Shown: one piece after another, positions 26,453 to 35,794 of the stretch
Position numbering within the stretch: position 1 is the first letter of the stretch
Layout of the letters: the number at the start of each line of letters is the position of its first letter
Source of the DNA: Bacteroidota bacterium
Lineage (GTDB): Bacteria > Bacteroidota > Bacteroidia > Chitinophagales > Chitinophagaceae
Direction of reading: 5' to 3'
DNA length: 64,000 bases
Assembly: GCA_023424015.1 (NCBI GenBank)
Contig: JAFAEM010000004.1
Span: forward strand, 109,949-173,948
Notes under the pieces: generated by a model
What the model was told of the DNA's origin: nothing
The model's input: the letters and a program-made list of their open reading frames with translations, nothing else
The model's database searches: none
Program-made: the position numbers and the translations under genes

Positions 26453-28084
26453 CTAACTCAATCCCTTTTCCTTCATCACCCTATTCAGCCAGCGAAGCAT
26501 TGCAAAACACATGACGGCAGCTACCATCAGCAGTCCAAAATTCAACCAGAAGAAATTGGCTTTATGGTCATAGTTGTCCCAAAGTGTGGCCAGCACACCT
26601 GATAATTTATTGCCGATAGAAGTGGACAGGAACCAGCCACCCATCATCAGAGATGTGATGCGTACAGGGCTCAGTTTGGAAACGATAGAAAGTCCCATCG
26701 GGCTTAATAATAATTCACCTACCGTGATCACGCCATAACTTACAATCAGCCAGATCACGCTGGCTTTTTCACTACCATTATTACTTGCGTATACCGCGCC
26801 CACCATCACCAGCGCCGAAAGTGCTGAAATAAATAGTCCGAAGGCAATCTTGGTGGCGGTTGATGGTTCTTTATTTCTTCTCCTCAACCAGGTAAAAAAC
26901 GCTACGATCAGCGGCGTGAGTAAGATCACCCAGCCGGGATTGATCGACTGGCTGAGATTTGTTGCCCAAAGGCTTACCTGCTCACCTTCCGCCGGTTTTT
27001 TTGTTTCGGCAACGTTTTTAAAATAGATGGGGTAATTCAGTTCGCGAACTACCACATCATTTTCTTTCTGCAAACGGAACTGGTCGTCATACTTCGCCAC
27101 CGAGTCGAGGTTGTAAGTGACTGTTTGGGCAAAGTTGAGTTTGTTGAATATCTTTTCTGTAGCACCTGTTACCTCCCTTGCGGTATAGCGGTCGGCCCAG
27201 GTATTGAGCGCCGACCCGTTTTGTTTGAATACCGCCCAAAACATCACCACCACAGCGAAAATGGCCAATAGAGCGGCAATGGGTCTTTTTTCCTCCGGCT
27301 TTGCTTTGAAATAAAGAGAGCTGTAAAAATAAATTACGGGCAGACAGGCAAAGATGAATGCATCGGTTGAATCAGAACCCACGAGTGAACCTGGTATCAG
27401 CCAGCCGATGATACCGGCAACGATGGATGGCACGAGGATCGTCAGAACAATCCTTGTCATGGACATATCATTTTCCGCCACCCCTTTTTTGACATCATAA
27501 GCTTTATAATGACGCGTACCTGCCAGAAAAATGAAAACACCCAGGAACATCCCCACACCTGCAGCTAAAAATGCAGCACCCCAGCCATATGCGATATATA
27601 ATGCAGCGCCGAAAAAATTACACACGAAGGCTCCAATATTGATGCCCATATAGAAAATATTATAGCCATCGTCTTTTTGCTTGACGTATTCCGGTGTGGT
27701 GTATACATTACCCAACAAGGTAGAGATATTGGGTTTGAAAAAGCCATTACCTACGATAACCAGGGTCATGGCAATATACAGCGCCGCTATATTGTGTACC
27801 GACATCAGGCAATAACCCAGTCCCATCATGATACCACCCATAATGATGGATTTGCGATAACCCAGGTAGCGATCGGCAAGCAGTCCGCCCAGGAACGGCG
27901 TAAGGAAGACCAGCGCGATGAACGTTCCGTACAAATCAGCCGACTCCGCTTCCGTCATCGCATACCCCTGTTTTACATCTTTTAGGTACAGCGTGAATAT
28001 GCCGATCATTAAATAATAACCAAACCTTTCCCACATCTCAGAAAAAAATAAAAAAGGCAGGGCTTTGGGATGTTTCTTCCACAT
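26453..28084 (-). CDS. POT/PTR-family peptide:H+ symporter (copy 1)
   Basis: This 543-residue MFS protein has the POT signature ExxER in SEMWERFGYYLM (TM1), FLTPFLGGLLADRYLGYRKS, FYMGINIGAFVCNFFG and the C-terminal GELLLSPMGLSIVSKLSP. It imports di- and tripeptides with protons. It lies 40 bases downstream of a second POT gene on the same strand, probably co-transcribed. A long soluble insertion between TM segments (about residues 300-380) is shared with the neighbour and is not typical of the shorter E. coli members. Confidence 0.92.
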   Translation of the reverse strand: MWKKHPKALPFLFFSEMWERFGYYLMIGIFTLYLKDVKQGYAMTEAESADLYGTFIALVFLTPFLGGLLADRYLGYRKSIIMGGIMMGLGYCLMSVHNIAALYIAMTLVIVGNGFFKPNISTLLGNVYTTPEYVKQKDDGYNIFYMGINIGAFVCNFFGAALYIAYGWGAAFLAAGVGMFLGVFIFLAGTRHYKAYDVKKGVAENDMSMTRIVLTILVPSIVAGIIGWLIPGSLVGSDSTDAFIFACLPVIYFYSSLYFKAKPEEKRPIAALLAIFAVVVMFWAVFKQNGSALNTWADRYTAREVTGATEKIFNKLNFAQTVTYNLDSVAKYDDQFRLQKENDVVVRELNYPIYFKNVAETKKPAEGEQVSLWATNLSQSINPGWVILLTPLIVAFFTWLRRRNKEPSTATKIAFGLFISALSALVMVGAVYASNNGSEKASVIWLIVSYGVITVGELLLSPMGLSIVSKLSPVRITSLMMGGWFLSTSIGNKLSGVLATLWDNYDHKANFFWLNFGLLMVAAVMCFAMLRWLNRVMKEKGLS

Positions 28085-28124
28085 GCAAAAAAGTTTTAAA
28101 AAGGTGTAAGCTGTTTACCGGAAA

Positions 28125-29780
28125 CTATGCAGACCCGGTTTTATCTTTCACGATCTGGTTGAGTGATTTGATGCGACTGAAAATCAAGAGTCCGCCCAGG
28201 ATGGCCGCGACGGTAATGATGCCGAAGAAAATCTTCTTATCGGGGATCTTATCCCAGAAACTGGCCATTACTCCCGCTACTTTCCCTCCCAGCGATGTAG
28301 AAAGGAACCAGCCTCCCATCATCAGTGATGTAAGTCGCTGTGGCGAAACTTTCGATACAAACGATAAGCCGATCGGGCTCAGGCAGACCTCGCTGATGGT
28401 AAAAATGCCATAGGTGAGAAACAGCCATATCGCGGAGGTCTTATGTGTATAGATGCTTGGTACCGACATCACGGCAAATACCATCACTAACGCACTTAAC
28501 CCCGAAATAATAAGGGCCCAGGCAAATTTGCTGGCCGTGGTAACTGGCTTTCCGCGTCTCGCCAGCAAGGCAAAAAACGCGATGATCAGCGGGGTCAGTA
28601 CGACAATAAAGAATGGATTGATTGATTGAAAAAGTTCGGCGTTGACAAGTTTGGATGTATTGTCAGGTGGCCAGTTTTCTTTTGGTACATTATTAAAATA
28701 AGGATCGGGTCCACTCACCATCACGGGATTTCCTGCGGAATCTGTAATGGGTCGTAGATACTCATCCACTTTGGGAACTTCAGCAGCACTGGTGGTAACC
28801 GTTTGTACCATGTAGATAGCATCAGCAGGTTGTTCTATCGCCGCTGGTATTTTCCGGTTGGTATGTGATTCGGCCCAAATGGTGAGACCGGTTGAGTTTT
28901 GATTGTAGATGGTCCAGAAAATAATTGAGATGGAAAATATGAACAGCAGTGCACCAACACCTCTTTTATCCTCAGCATTTCCTCTTCTCCAGATACCCAC
29001 GTAGAACAGAATAACGGGCAGGCAGGCAAAAATGAAGGCATCGTTGGAATCGGAGCCCATGATATTGCCCGGCATGATCCAGCCCAGGATACCAAATATG
29101 ATCATGGGTAAGAAAACCGAAGTGAAGATCCTGTTGATCGGCATATCCCCTGCCTGCATAGGTTTCTTTACATCGGCATATTTTACATGCTTCACGTTGA
29201 ACGCAAGCCAAATCAACCCGATGATCAGACCAATACCGGCAGCGGCAAAAGCATAACTCCAGTCGTATTTATTACGCAGGTATGCGGCAACAAAATTGCA
29301 TACCAGGGCGCCGATATTAATACCCATATAAAATATATTATAGGCATTGTCTTTCAGCGGCCGAAGATCTTCGCGGTTATAGATATTACCGAGCAGCGTT
29401 GAAATATTAGGTTTGAAAAAGCCATTCCCGACGATGATCAGCCCAAGGGAAATATACATCGTAGTATCCCCCGGCAGGGCAAGACCGAGATAGCCGGCTG
29501 CCATCAGGGAACCCCCGATAAAAATGGATTTCAGGTAACCAAGGTAGCGGTCGGCAATCAGGCCACCAATAAAAGGAGTGAGATAGACTAAAGCGATAAA
29601 AGTTCCAACCACATCAGCTCCCATGGCGCGGGACAAGCCTTTTCCCCCGGTGGTTGTATTGGTTAAATAAAGAAATAATATTCCTACCATCAGGTAGTAT
29701 CCGAAGCGCTCCCACATTTCGGTTAAGAATAAAACCCATAGTCCGCGGGGATGTTTGCCGGTTTGTGCTGGCTGGCTCAT
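28125..29780 (-). CDS. POT/PTR-family peptide:H+ symporter (copy 2)
   Basis: This 551-residue protein is a paralogue of the next gene, with TEMWERFGYYLM, YLTPFIGGLIADRYLGYLKS, FYMGINIGALVCNFVA and SEVCLSPIGLSFVSKVSP. The middle insertion (about 315-385) differs most between copies. It would take up short peptides across the inner membrane. It is first in the two-gene unit, divergent from purD. The two copies likely differ in peptide preference; that cannot be read here. Confidence 0.92.
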   Translation of the reverse strand: MSQPAQTGKHPRGLWVLFLTEMWERFGYYLMVGILFLYLTNTTTGGKGLSRAMGADVVGTFIALVYLTPFIGGLIADRYLGYLKSIFIGGSLMAAGYLGLALPGDTTMYISLGLIIVGNGFFKPNISTLLGNIYNREDLRPLKDNAYNIFYMGINIGALVCNFVAAYLRNKYDWSYAFAAAGIGLIIGLIWLAFNVKHVKYADVKKPMQAGDMPINRIFTSVFLPMIIFGILGWIMPGNIMGSDSNDAFIFACLPVILFYVGIWRRGNAEDKRGVGALLFIFSISIIFWTIYNQNSTGLTIWAESHTNRKIPAAIEQPADAIYMVQTVTTSAAEVPKVDEYLRPITDSAGNPVMVSGPDPYFNNVPKENWPPDNTSKLVNAELFQSINPFFIVVLTPLIIAFFALLARRGKPVTTASKFAWALIISGLSALVMVFAVMSVPSIYTHKTSAIWLFLTYGIFTISEVCLSPIGLSFVSKVSPQRLTSLMMGGWFLSTSLGGKVAGVMASFWDKIPDKKIFFGIITVAAILGGLLIFSRIKSLNQIVKDKTGSA

Positions 29781-29923
29781 ACAATCATTTTAAGTGGTTT
29801 AAATCAGAATACTCAACCTATTAGCGGACAAAATACAGAAAATTGACCACTCACAAATTTTTAGAATTATCTTTATGAAACACACCGATATTCGCAGTTC
29901 CTAAACCCGACGAATAAACCAAC

Positions 29924-31228
29924 ATGCGAATTTTATTATTAGGCTCTGGCGGCAGGGAACATGCTCTTGCCTGGAAACTTAGTCAAAGTGTATGGACTAA
30001 TCCGCTTTTTATTGCTCCCGGTAACCCTGGCACTGCTCAGTATGGCGAAAACGTTAAACTCGACCTTTCAGACTTTGAAAGCATTGGCCAGTTTTGTATT
30101 AGAGAAAAAATAGAAGTGTTGATCGTGGGTCCGGAAGATCCGCTGGTGAATGGCTTATATGATTTTTTTAAATCAAAAGAAGAGCTACGCGAGATCCACT
30201 TTATCGGCCCATCCAAACAAGGCGCTCAGCTTGAGGGCAGCAAGGCTTTTGCAAAAGCTTTCATGCAAAGACATAATATTCCGACAGCTGCTTATAAAGA
30301 ATTTACCGTTGAAAATTATGAAGAGGGTGTAAAATATCTCGAGCAACACTCCCTGCCGATCGTATTAAAAGCCGATGGCCTGGCTGCAGGAAAAGGTGTT
30401 GTCATTTGCAAGAGTCATGTAGAAGCTATCGCGGAGTTTGAGCTTATGATCCAGCGATCGAAATTCGGCGAAGCCAGCAGGAAAGTTGTGGTGGAAGATT
30501 TTTTAACCGGCATCGAGCTCAGCGTTTTTGTACTCACCGATGGAAAAAATTATTTGCTTTTACCAGAGGCTAAAGATTACAAACGGATCGGGGAAGGTGA
30601 TACCGGACTGATGACGGGTGGTATGGGGGCCGTGAGCCCTGTTCCATTTGCAACACCTGGCTTTATGCACAAAGTGGAAGAAAGGATCATCAGGCCTACC
30701 GTTAATGGCATATTTGAAGAAGGCATCGAATACACAGGCTTTTTATTTTTTGGACTCATCAATGTGAATGGAGATCCTTACGTGATCGAATACAATTGCC
30801 GCATGGGTGATCCTGAAACGCAGGTTGTGATGCCAAGGCTTGAGAATGATCTTGTGGGTTTATGTGTAGCGGCATCCAACAAAGAATTACATATGGTGAA
30901 AGTGCAGGCCGATAGCAGGTCTGCCGCAACGGTGGTGGCCGTGAGTAAGGGTTATCCCGGTTTTTTTGATAAAGGATTTGAGATTACCGGGCTTGATGAA
31001 AAATATGGCAAACAAACCATCGTCTTCCACGCCGGCACCAGGGAGGAAGACGGAAAAGTGCTCACTAATGGCGGCCGTGTGTGTTGTGTTACTTCTTATG
31101 GCAGTTCGATTGAAGAAGCCGTTGATACATCACTTGATGTACTGGAGTATATAAAATATAATGGTATCTATTATCGCAATGACATCGGTTATGAATTTAT
31201 GCCGGATAAAACATCCAGGGGTGCATAA
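29924..31228 (+). CDS. purD: Phosphoribosylamine-glycine ligase
   Basis: This 434-residue ATP-grasp enzyme starts MRILLLGSGGREHALAWKL, the GARS N-domain, followed by VGPEDPLVNGL, GPSKQGAQLEGSKAFAKAFM, LKADGLAAGKGVV and the GGMGAVSP and EYNCRMGDPETQ motifs. It catalyses the second step of purine synthesis. It is complete and of normal length. A TATCTTTA sequence at 29871-29878 may be its -7 box, one base from consensus. The dioxygenase gene follows by 26 bases. Confidence 0.97.
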   Translation: MRILLLGSGGREHALAWKLSQSVWTNPLFIAPGNPGTAQYGENVKLDLSDFESIGQFCIREKIEVLIVGPEDPLVNGLYDFFKSKEELREIHFIGPSKQGAQLEGSKAFAKAFMQRHNIPTAAYKEFTVENYEEGVKYLEQHSLPIVLKADGLAAGKGVVICKSHVEAIAEFELMIQRSKFGEASRKVVVEDFLTGIELSVFVLTDGKNYLLLPEAKDYKRIGEGDTGLMTGGMGAVSPVPFATPGFMHKVEERIIRPTVNGIFEEGIEYTGFLFFGLINVNGDPYVIEYNCRMGDPETQVVMPRLENDLVGLCVAASNKELHMVKVQADSRSAATVVAVSKGYPGFFDKGFEITGLDEKYGKQTIVFHAGTREEDGKVLTNGGRVCCVTSYGSSIEEAVDTSLDVLEYIKYNGIYYRNDIGYEFMPDKTSRGA

Positions 31229-31254
31229 TAACTGCACGGCGTATTTTTGCTGAA

Positions 31255-32313
31255 ATGTTTGCAATGCCCGATGTTCATTACCACGATTATCTCGAATTAG
31301 ATAAAATTCTCAACGCGCAGTTTCCCGAAAGCGACAAACGCCAGCTCCCGGCGCATGATGAAATGTTGTTTATCATCATCCACCAGGCATATGAACTCTG
31401 GTTTAAACAACTACACCACGAAGCGGATTCCATCGTGGGCATCATGGCCAAACCTTCGCTTAATGATAACTCTCCCGAATTGCAGACCGTTGTGCACCGG
31501 CTTCGTCGCTGCGTGACCATTCTCCAGGTGCTGGTGCACCAGATCGATATCATGGAGACGATGACCCCCATGGATTTCCTCGATTTCCGCGATATGCTGC
31601 GCCCTGCTTCCGGTTTTCAAAGCTGGCAGTTCAAGGAACTGGAAGCCAAACTGGGACTGAAATTCGAAACCCGTCATGGTAAGGAATATTATACGTCGCA
31701 ACTTCGGCAGGAACATGTGGACCTGATCAAAAAAGCGGAATCGGGCAGTTCATTGCTGCAATTGCTTAGCGGTTGGCTGGAAAGAATGCCGTTTTTTAAT
31801 GAAGAACAGAACTGGGCGGACTTTGCTGCCCATGGCAATGAAAAGAATATTCATCCTTTCTGGGCCGAGTATCGCTTCCAGTACCAGAGCAGTCTTGTAG
31901 ATGCGGAGAGAAATAATCTCGAAGCATTTGACCAGATGTTTTTCACCGAAGGCCCCGCCAGCTCAGGCGGATCAGATACTTTATCGCCGGCTGCACGCAG
32001 GGCCGCGCTGTTTATAATGCTTTACAGGGGTTACCCATTGTTGCAGCTGCCTTTCCAACTGCTCAACAGCCTGCTCGAGATTGATGAGCAGCTTAGTTCC
32101 TGGCGTTACCGCCATATGAACATGGTGCACCGGATGATCGGTACCAGGATCGGCACCGGGGGTAGCTCGGGCAAGGATTACCTGAAAGCGGCTGCTGACA
32201 CGCACTATATATTTCGCGGGATCGCCCAGTTGAATAGTTTCCTGATTGAGAGAAGAAAATTACCCAGCCTGCCGCCCGCAGTAGAGAAAAGGCTGGGGTT
32301 TGTGGCCAGCTGA
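31255..32313 (+). CDS. kynA: Tryptophan 2,3-dioxygenase
   Basis: This 352-residue protein has HDEMLFIIIHQAYELWFKQ (34-52), FRDMLRPASGFQSWQF, the heme-ligand region WRYRHMNMVHRMIG and the GTGGSSGKDYL substrate loop, all conserved in TDO. It oxidises tryptophan to N-formylkynurenine, opening the kynurenine route. It is longer than the ~280-residue Xanthomonas enzyme, with extra residues around 170-230. It probably shares a transcript with purD; no other kynurenine gene is in the window. Confidence 0.95.
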   Translation: MFAMPDVHYHDYLELDKILNAQFPESDKRQLPAHDEMLFIIIHQAYELWFKQLHHEADSIVGIMAKPSLNDNSPELQTVVHRLRRCVTILQVLVHQIDIMETMTPMDFLDFRDMLRPASGFQSWQFKELEAKLGLKFETRHGKEYYTSQLRQEHVDLIKKAESGSSLLQLLSGWLERMPFFNEEQNWADFAAHGNEKNIHPFWAEYRFQYQSSLVDAERNNLEAFDQMFFTEGPASSGGSDTLSPAARRAALFIMLYRGYPLLQLPFQLLNSLLEIDEQLSSWRYRHMNMVHRMIGTRIGTGGSSGKDYLKAAADTHYIFRGIAQLNSFLIERRKLPSLPPAVEKRLGFVAS

Positions 32314-32320
32314 GAACATA

Positions 32321-32360
32321 AAAAAAGACCGACCCTTTTAAGGGGACCGGCCTCTTTTTG
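32321..32360. terminator. Terminator between convergent genes
   Basis: AAAAAAGACCGACCC and its imperfect partner GGGGACCGGCCTCTTTTT form a GC-rich hairpin with A- and T-tracts on the two sides, so it can serve both the dioxygenase (+) and the His-rich membrane protein (-). Confidence 0.7.
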
Positions 32361-32381
32361 CTGATAAATCGAAGATATATA

Positions 32382-32876
32382 TTAGAAAGTGTAACGGATT
32401 CCCAATCCTCCCCAACTACCATTAAAACCGTGCCCATCTGTAAATTCAAATGAAGGCTGCCAATCGAGTGACAGGTTGATAGGTGCCTGGTTGAATTTGT
32501 AGTCGAGTCCGATCACACCATCGATACCAATGCTTGCATGGCTATGGTGGTGATGGTTGTCGTTGTGATGATGGTGACCGTCACTATATGTACCAATATG
32601 TGCGCCGGGTCCGATATACCATTTGAGACCCGGTGCGCCTGAGATAGGACCATGTATCTCATAAAGCCCCGTAAGTCTGAAACCATGACGCCAGAAATAG
32701 CCGATCAGCTCCCCGGCGTTGCGTTCGTTGAAAAAATGCTTTAAGGAAATTCCTCCACCATCCCACACTTTTATACCCAGGGCCGTTTTGTAGGAAGTGC
32801 TGTTGGTGCTGCGACTCTGAGCCTGTCCCGTGATTGAAAATGCCAGGACGAATAGAACAATGATTAATTTTCTCAT
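32382..32876 (-). CDS. Small outer-membrane beta-barrel-like protein with a His-rich loop
   Basis: This 164-residue protein has a signal peptide (1-19, ending GQAQ), alternating strand-like segments and a C-terminal aromatic ending (GGLGIRYTF), as in 8-strand barrels. A striking GHHHHNDNHHHHSH loop (about residues 99-112) could bind metal. No family is named with confidence. It stands alone, convergent with kynA. A sigma-54-like -24/-12 element lies upstream at 32917-32932. Confidence 0.65.
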   Translation of the reverse strand: MRKLIIVLFVLAFSITGQAQSRSTNSTSYKTALGIKVWDGGGISLKHFFNERNAGELIGYFWRHGFRLTGLYEIHGPISGAPGLKWYIGPGAHIGTYSDGHHHHNDNHHHHSHASIGIDGVIGLDYKFNQAPINLSLDWQPSFEFTDGHGFNGSWGGLGIRYTF

Positions 32877-32916
32877 ACTTTGATTTTGTGAAAGTTCGGA
32901 TTACTTTCTACCCGCT

Positions 32917-32932
32917 TGCTATTTCTGTGCCA
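32917..32932 (-). promoter_or_regulatory. Sigma-54-like -24/-12 element
   Basis: On the minus strand TGGCAC-N5-TAGCA fits the sigma-54 pattern TGGCAC-N5-TTGCA with one mismatch and the required 10-base GG-to-GC spacing. It lies 41 bases upstream of the His-rich protein start. One such match can occur by chance. Confidence 0.3.
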
Positions 32933-33218
32933 AAATTTTTCGAGACGGTGGCCGGGTGGTTTGGCCGGGAAGAGGGGGAGCCGGAAAGGGATTAGAGTCT
33001 TGTTTCCGGAGTTGAAAAATCTCGCAGGAATTTGTAAGAAGGCGGGATACTCCGGTTTTATTGTGCGATCGCAGAAAATACGCAAAGAAAGTGTGCTTTA
33101 TTATAATAGAACGACCGGAATACCGTTAATTACGGGTAATGGATTTTAAAACCTGCTGCTGATGAGAAACCGCGTCTTTCCTGAGTTTAAGCGAAAAACC
33201 GACCCTCCAGTGGTTTGC

Positions 33219-33249
33219 TTTGTTAATTCGAATTATTCCTTAAACTTTG
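33219..33249 (+). promoter_or_regulatory. Probable mreBCD promoter
   Basis: TTTG at 33219-33222 and TAAACTTTG at 33241-33249 match the Bacteroidota -33/-7 pattern with an 18-base spacer, the -7 box having one extra base. The mreB start is 26 bases downstream. Confidence 0.45.
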
Positions 33250-33274
33250 CACACATTTAATCCAATAATATAGA

Positions 33275-34300
33275 ATGGGACTTTTTAACTGGTTTACACA
33301 AGAGATAGCAATGGACCTGGGTACGGCAAATACCCTGATTATACATAATGACGAGGTGGTGGTAAATGAGCCGAGTATAGTTGCCCTGAACCGAAATAAT
33401 CCCAAAGAAGTACTGGCGGTAGGAAAAAGAGCCCTGATGATGCACGAAAAAACCCATGAGAGCATCCGCACGGTACGTCCCTTAAAAGATGGTGTAATCG
33501 CTGACTTTAACGCCGCGGAACTGATGATCCGCGAACTGATAAAACTGGTTTACCCCAAAAAACCGCTGTTTCCCCCCAGCTGGAGGATGATGATCTGTAT
33601 TCCTTCCTCGATCACCGAAGTGGAAAAAAGAGCGGTTCGGGATAGCGCCGAACAAGCCGGTGCCAAAGAGGTCTATCTTTTGCACGAACCTATGGCGGCA
33701 GCACTGGGAATCGGTATTGATGTGGAGGAGCCCGTAGGTAATATGATCATTGATATTGGTGGTGGTACTACCGGTATTACCGTTATCGCGCTGGCGGGTA
33801 TAGTCTGCGACCAGTCGATCCGTATTGCCGGCGATGAGTTTACTGCTGATATCATGGAAGCACTCCGCCGCTATCATAGCCTGCTGATCGGCGAACGCAC
33901 CGCCGAGCAGATCAAGATCCAGGTTGGTTCGGCCATGAAAGATCTTGATAATCCCCCGGATGATATTCCCGTAAATGGTCGTGACCTTGTTACAGGTATT
34001 CCCAAGCAGATCATGGTAAGTTACCAGGAGATTGCTGAAGCGCTGGACAAAAGCATTTTCAAAATTGAAGAGGCAATATTAAAAGCCCTTGAACAAACAC
34101 CGCCAGAGCTGGCAGGTGATATCTATCGTCGCGGCCTGTATCTTACGGGTGGTGGTGCTTTGTTAAGAGGTCTTGACAAAAGATTAAGCCAAAAAATCAA
34201 ATTGCCGGTGCATGTGGCCGACGATCCACTGAAAAGCGTGGTTCGTGGTACAGGGATTGCGTTGAAACACTACGACAGGTACCCGTTTGTGATGAGATAA
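33275..34300 (+). CDS. mreB: Rod shape-determining protein MreB
   Basis: This 341-residue actin homologue has MDLGTANTLI (phosphate 1), NEPSIVAL, MICIPSSITEVEKRAVRDSA, IDIGGGTTGITVIAL (phosphate 2) and the GIALKHYDRYPF C-terminus. It polymerises under the inner membrane and directs lateral wall synthesis. It opens the elongasome cluster; mreC starts 86 bases later. Confidence 0.98.
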   Translation: MGLFNWFTQEIAMDLGTANTLIIHNDEVVVNEPSIVALNRNNPKEVLAVGKRALMMHEKTHESIRTVRPLKDGVIADFNAAELMIRELIKLVYPKKPLFPPSWRMMICIPSSITEVEKRAVRDSAEQAGAKEVYLLHEPMAAALGIGIDVEEPVGNMIIDIGGGTTGITVIALAGIVCDQSIRIAGDEFTADIMEALRRYHSLLIGERTAEQIKIQVGSAMKDLDNPPDDIPVNGRDLVTGIPKQIMVSYQEIAEALDKSIFKIEEAILKALEQTPPELAGDIYRRGLYLTGGGALLRGLDKRLSQKIKLPVHVADDPLKSVVRGTGIALKHYDRYPFVMR

Positions 34301-34385
34301 ATTAAGGTACAGGAAGCCGGAATTTGTAATTTGTAATTAGTGCCTGGAGCAAATTCCCAATCCCCAATTCCAAATCCTTTCACTC

Positions 34386-35264
34386 GTGCGAAACATATTC
34401 CTTTTCATTCGGCGTTTTTTCACTGTTATCGTATTTTTTGCATTGCAGGCGGTGGCCCTGTGGTTTCTTTTTACCTATAATAAATTTCATAAAGCAAAGG
34501 GACTGGGTGTGGCCAATGAGATCACGGGCTGGTTTAATGGTCGCTATAATACCGTGGAGGATTTCTTCACGATGAAAGAGGAAAACCGCCGTCTGTTAAA
34601 GATGAATGATTCACTGGTGAACCTGCTGTCTTCCAATTTTGTAAATAGCGACACCTCTTTCACGCTTACCCGCGATTCCATTCCTGTCGATACAACCGGT
34701 AAACTGCGTCAGTATTTGTGGCGGGAAGCACAGGTTTTATATAATACCGTCAATTCAGATAAAAACTACATTCAGATCAATCGTGGCGCCAATCAGGGCA
34801 TACAGGATCATATGGGTGTATTTAGTTCCGATGGCGGCCTGGTGGGCCAGGTGGTAAATGTGAGTCCCAACTTTAGCCAGGTGATGAGCCTGCTGCACGT
34901 GCAGAACAAGGTGAATGTGCTGGTAAGTAAGAGCGGCAGTTCGGGCACTTTGTACTGGGATGGAAAGGACCCACGTTTCCTAAACCTAAAGGATATTCCG
35001 AAGAGTGATTCGCTGGTAGTAGGCGATACTATTGTAACTGGGAGATTTTCTTTAAGCTTTCCTCCTTTGCACCTGGTGGGAACTGTAGCACAGATCATTC
35101 CTGATCCATCCACCAATTTTTATGTACTGCGAATAAAGCCGGCGGCCAATTTTCAGAACCTTCAACAGGTGATGGTGGTCGAAAATTTATTTTACAGTGA
35201 CCAGGCCACACTTCTCAAAGAAACACAGAAAAAAGTTGATGATCCTAAAAAAAGCGCCCGGTGA
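34386..35264 (+). CDS. mreC: Rod shape-determining protein MreC
   Basis: This 292-residue protein begins at GTG, with a membrane anchor (about 8-29), a coiled coil (55-80, FFTMKEENRRLLKMNDSLVN) and the two beta-barrel lobes (INRGANQGIQDHMGVFSSDG through VGTVAQIIPDPSTNFYVLRIKP). It links MreB to PBP2 in the periplasm. The 85 bases ahead of it hold a degenerate AATTCCCAATCCCCAATTCC tract, a common intergenic repeat, and no clear ribosome site. It overlaps mreD by 4 bases. Confidence 0.92.
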   Translation: MRNIFLFIRRFFTVIVFFALQAVALWFLFTYNKFHKAKGLGVANEITGWFNGRYNTVEDFFTMKEENRRLLKMNDSLVNLLSSNFVNSDTSFTLTRDSIPVDTTGKLRQYLWREAQVLYNTVNSDKNYIQINRGANQGIQDHMGVFSSDGGLVGQVVNVSPNFSQVMSLLHVQNKVNVLVSKSGSSGTLYWDGKDPRFLNLKDIPKSDSLVVGDTIVTGRFSLSFPPLHLVGTVAQIIPDPSTNFYVLRIKPAANFQNLQQVMVVENLFYSDQATLLKETQKKVDDPKKSAR

Positions 35265-35794
35265 GTGACCTGCTTAGAAATATTATCCGCTTTGCCCTGT
35301 TCATACTCGTGCAGGTGTACGTGCTGAATAAGGTACCACATCTTCACCGGTTTATCGTGCCTTACCTGTACTACCTGTTTTTACTATGGCTGCCATTTAG
35401 CGTTTCAAGAATCGGTTTGCTGATCACCGGTTTCCTGACTGGTTTGGCCCTGGACTTCTTTACGATGACGCCGGGTTTGCATGCCGCCGCCTGTGTTTTG
35501 GTCGCCTACTGCCGTCCTTTTGTGATCAATATTCTTACGCCAAAAGATCCTTCGGACTTCAACTATCGCGAGCCTTCTCCCCGCGCGATGGGCTGGACAC
35601 CCTACCTGGTATATGTGCTCGTACTTACCGTGCTTCACCATGGTTATCTCACCATGTTACAATGGCTTTCTTTCGGAACCTTCCTCGGTTTTCTTGTCAA
35701 AGTGATAGCCACCACTGCGATCAGTATGTTGTTGATCATTACTACTGAACTATTATTCCCGCGCCGGATGAAGTTTCGGACCAATACGGCTTAG
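35261..35794 (+). CDS. mreD: Rod shape-determining protein MreD
   Basis: This 177-residue protein has five to six hydrophobic segments, the MreD layout, and starts at a GTG overlapping the mreC stop (GTGA). It carries the LITGFLTGLALDFFTMTPGLHAAA segment seen in Bacteroidota MreD (key residues D and H). It is an inner-membrane component of the elongasome. After it the cluster is interrupted by 369 bases before mrdA. Confidence 0.85.
   Translation: MSDLLRNIIRFALFILVQVYVLNKVPHLHRFIVPYLYYLFLLWLPFSVSRIGLLITGFLTGLALDFFTMTPGLHAAACVLVAYCRPFVINILTPKDPSDFNYREPSPRAMGWTPYLVYVLVLTVLHHGYLTMLQWLSFGTFLGFLVKVIATTAISMLLIITTELLFPRRMKFRTNTA

Larger units (their letters stand above)
32877..33274. other. Gene-free divergent region with promoters
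   Basis: The 398 bases between the His-rich protein and mreB hold no gene. They contain the sigma-54-like element at 32917-32932, a 15-base exact match (32963-32977, GGCCGGGAAGAGGGG) to DNA just before the composite repeat at 26191-26205, and the mreB promoter at 33219-33249. Confidence 0.5.
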
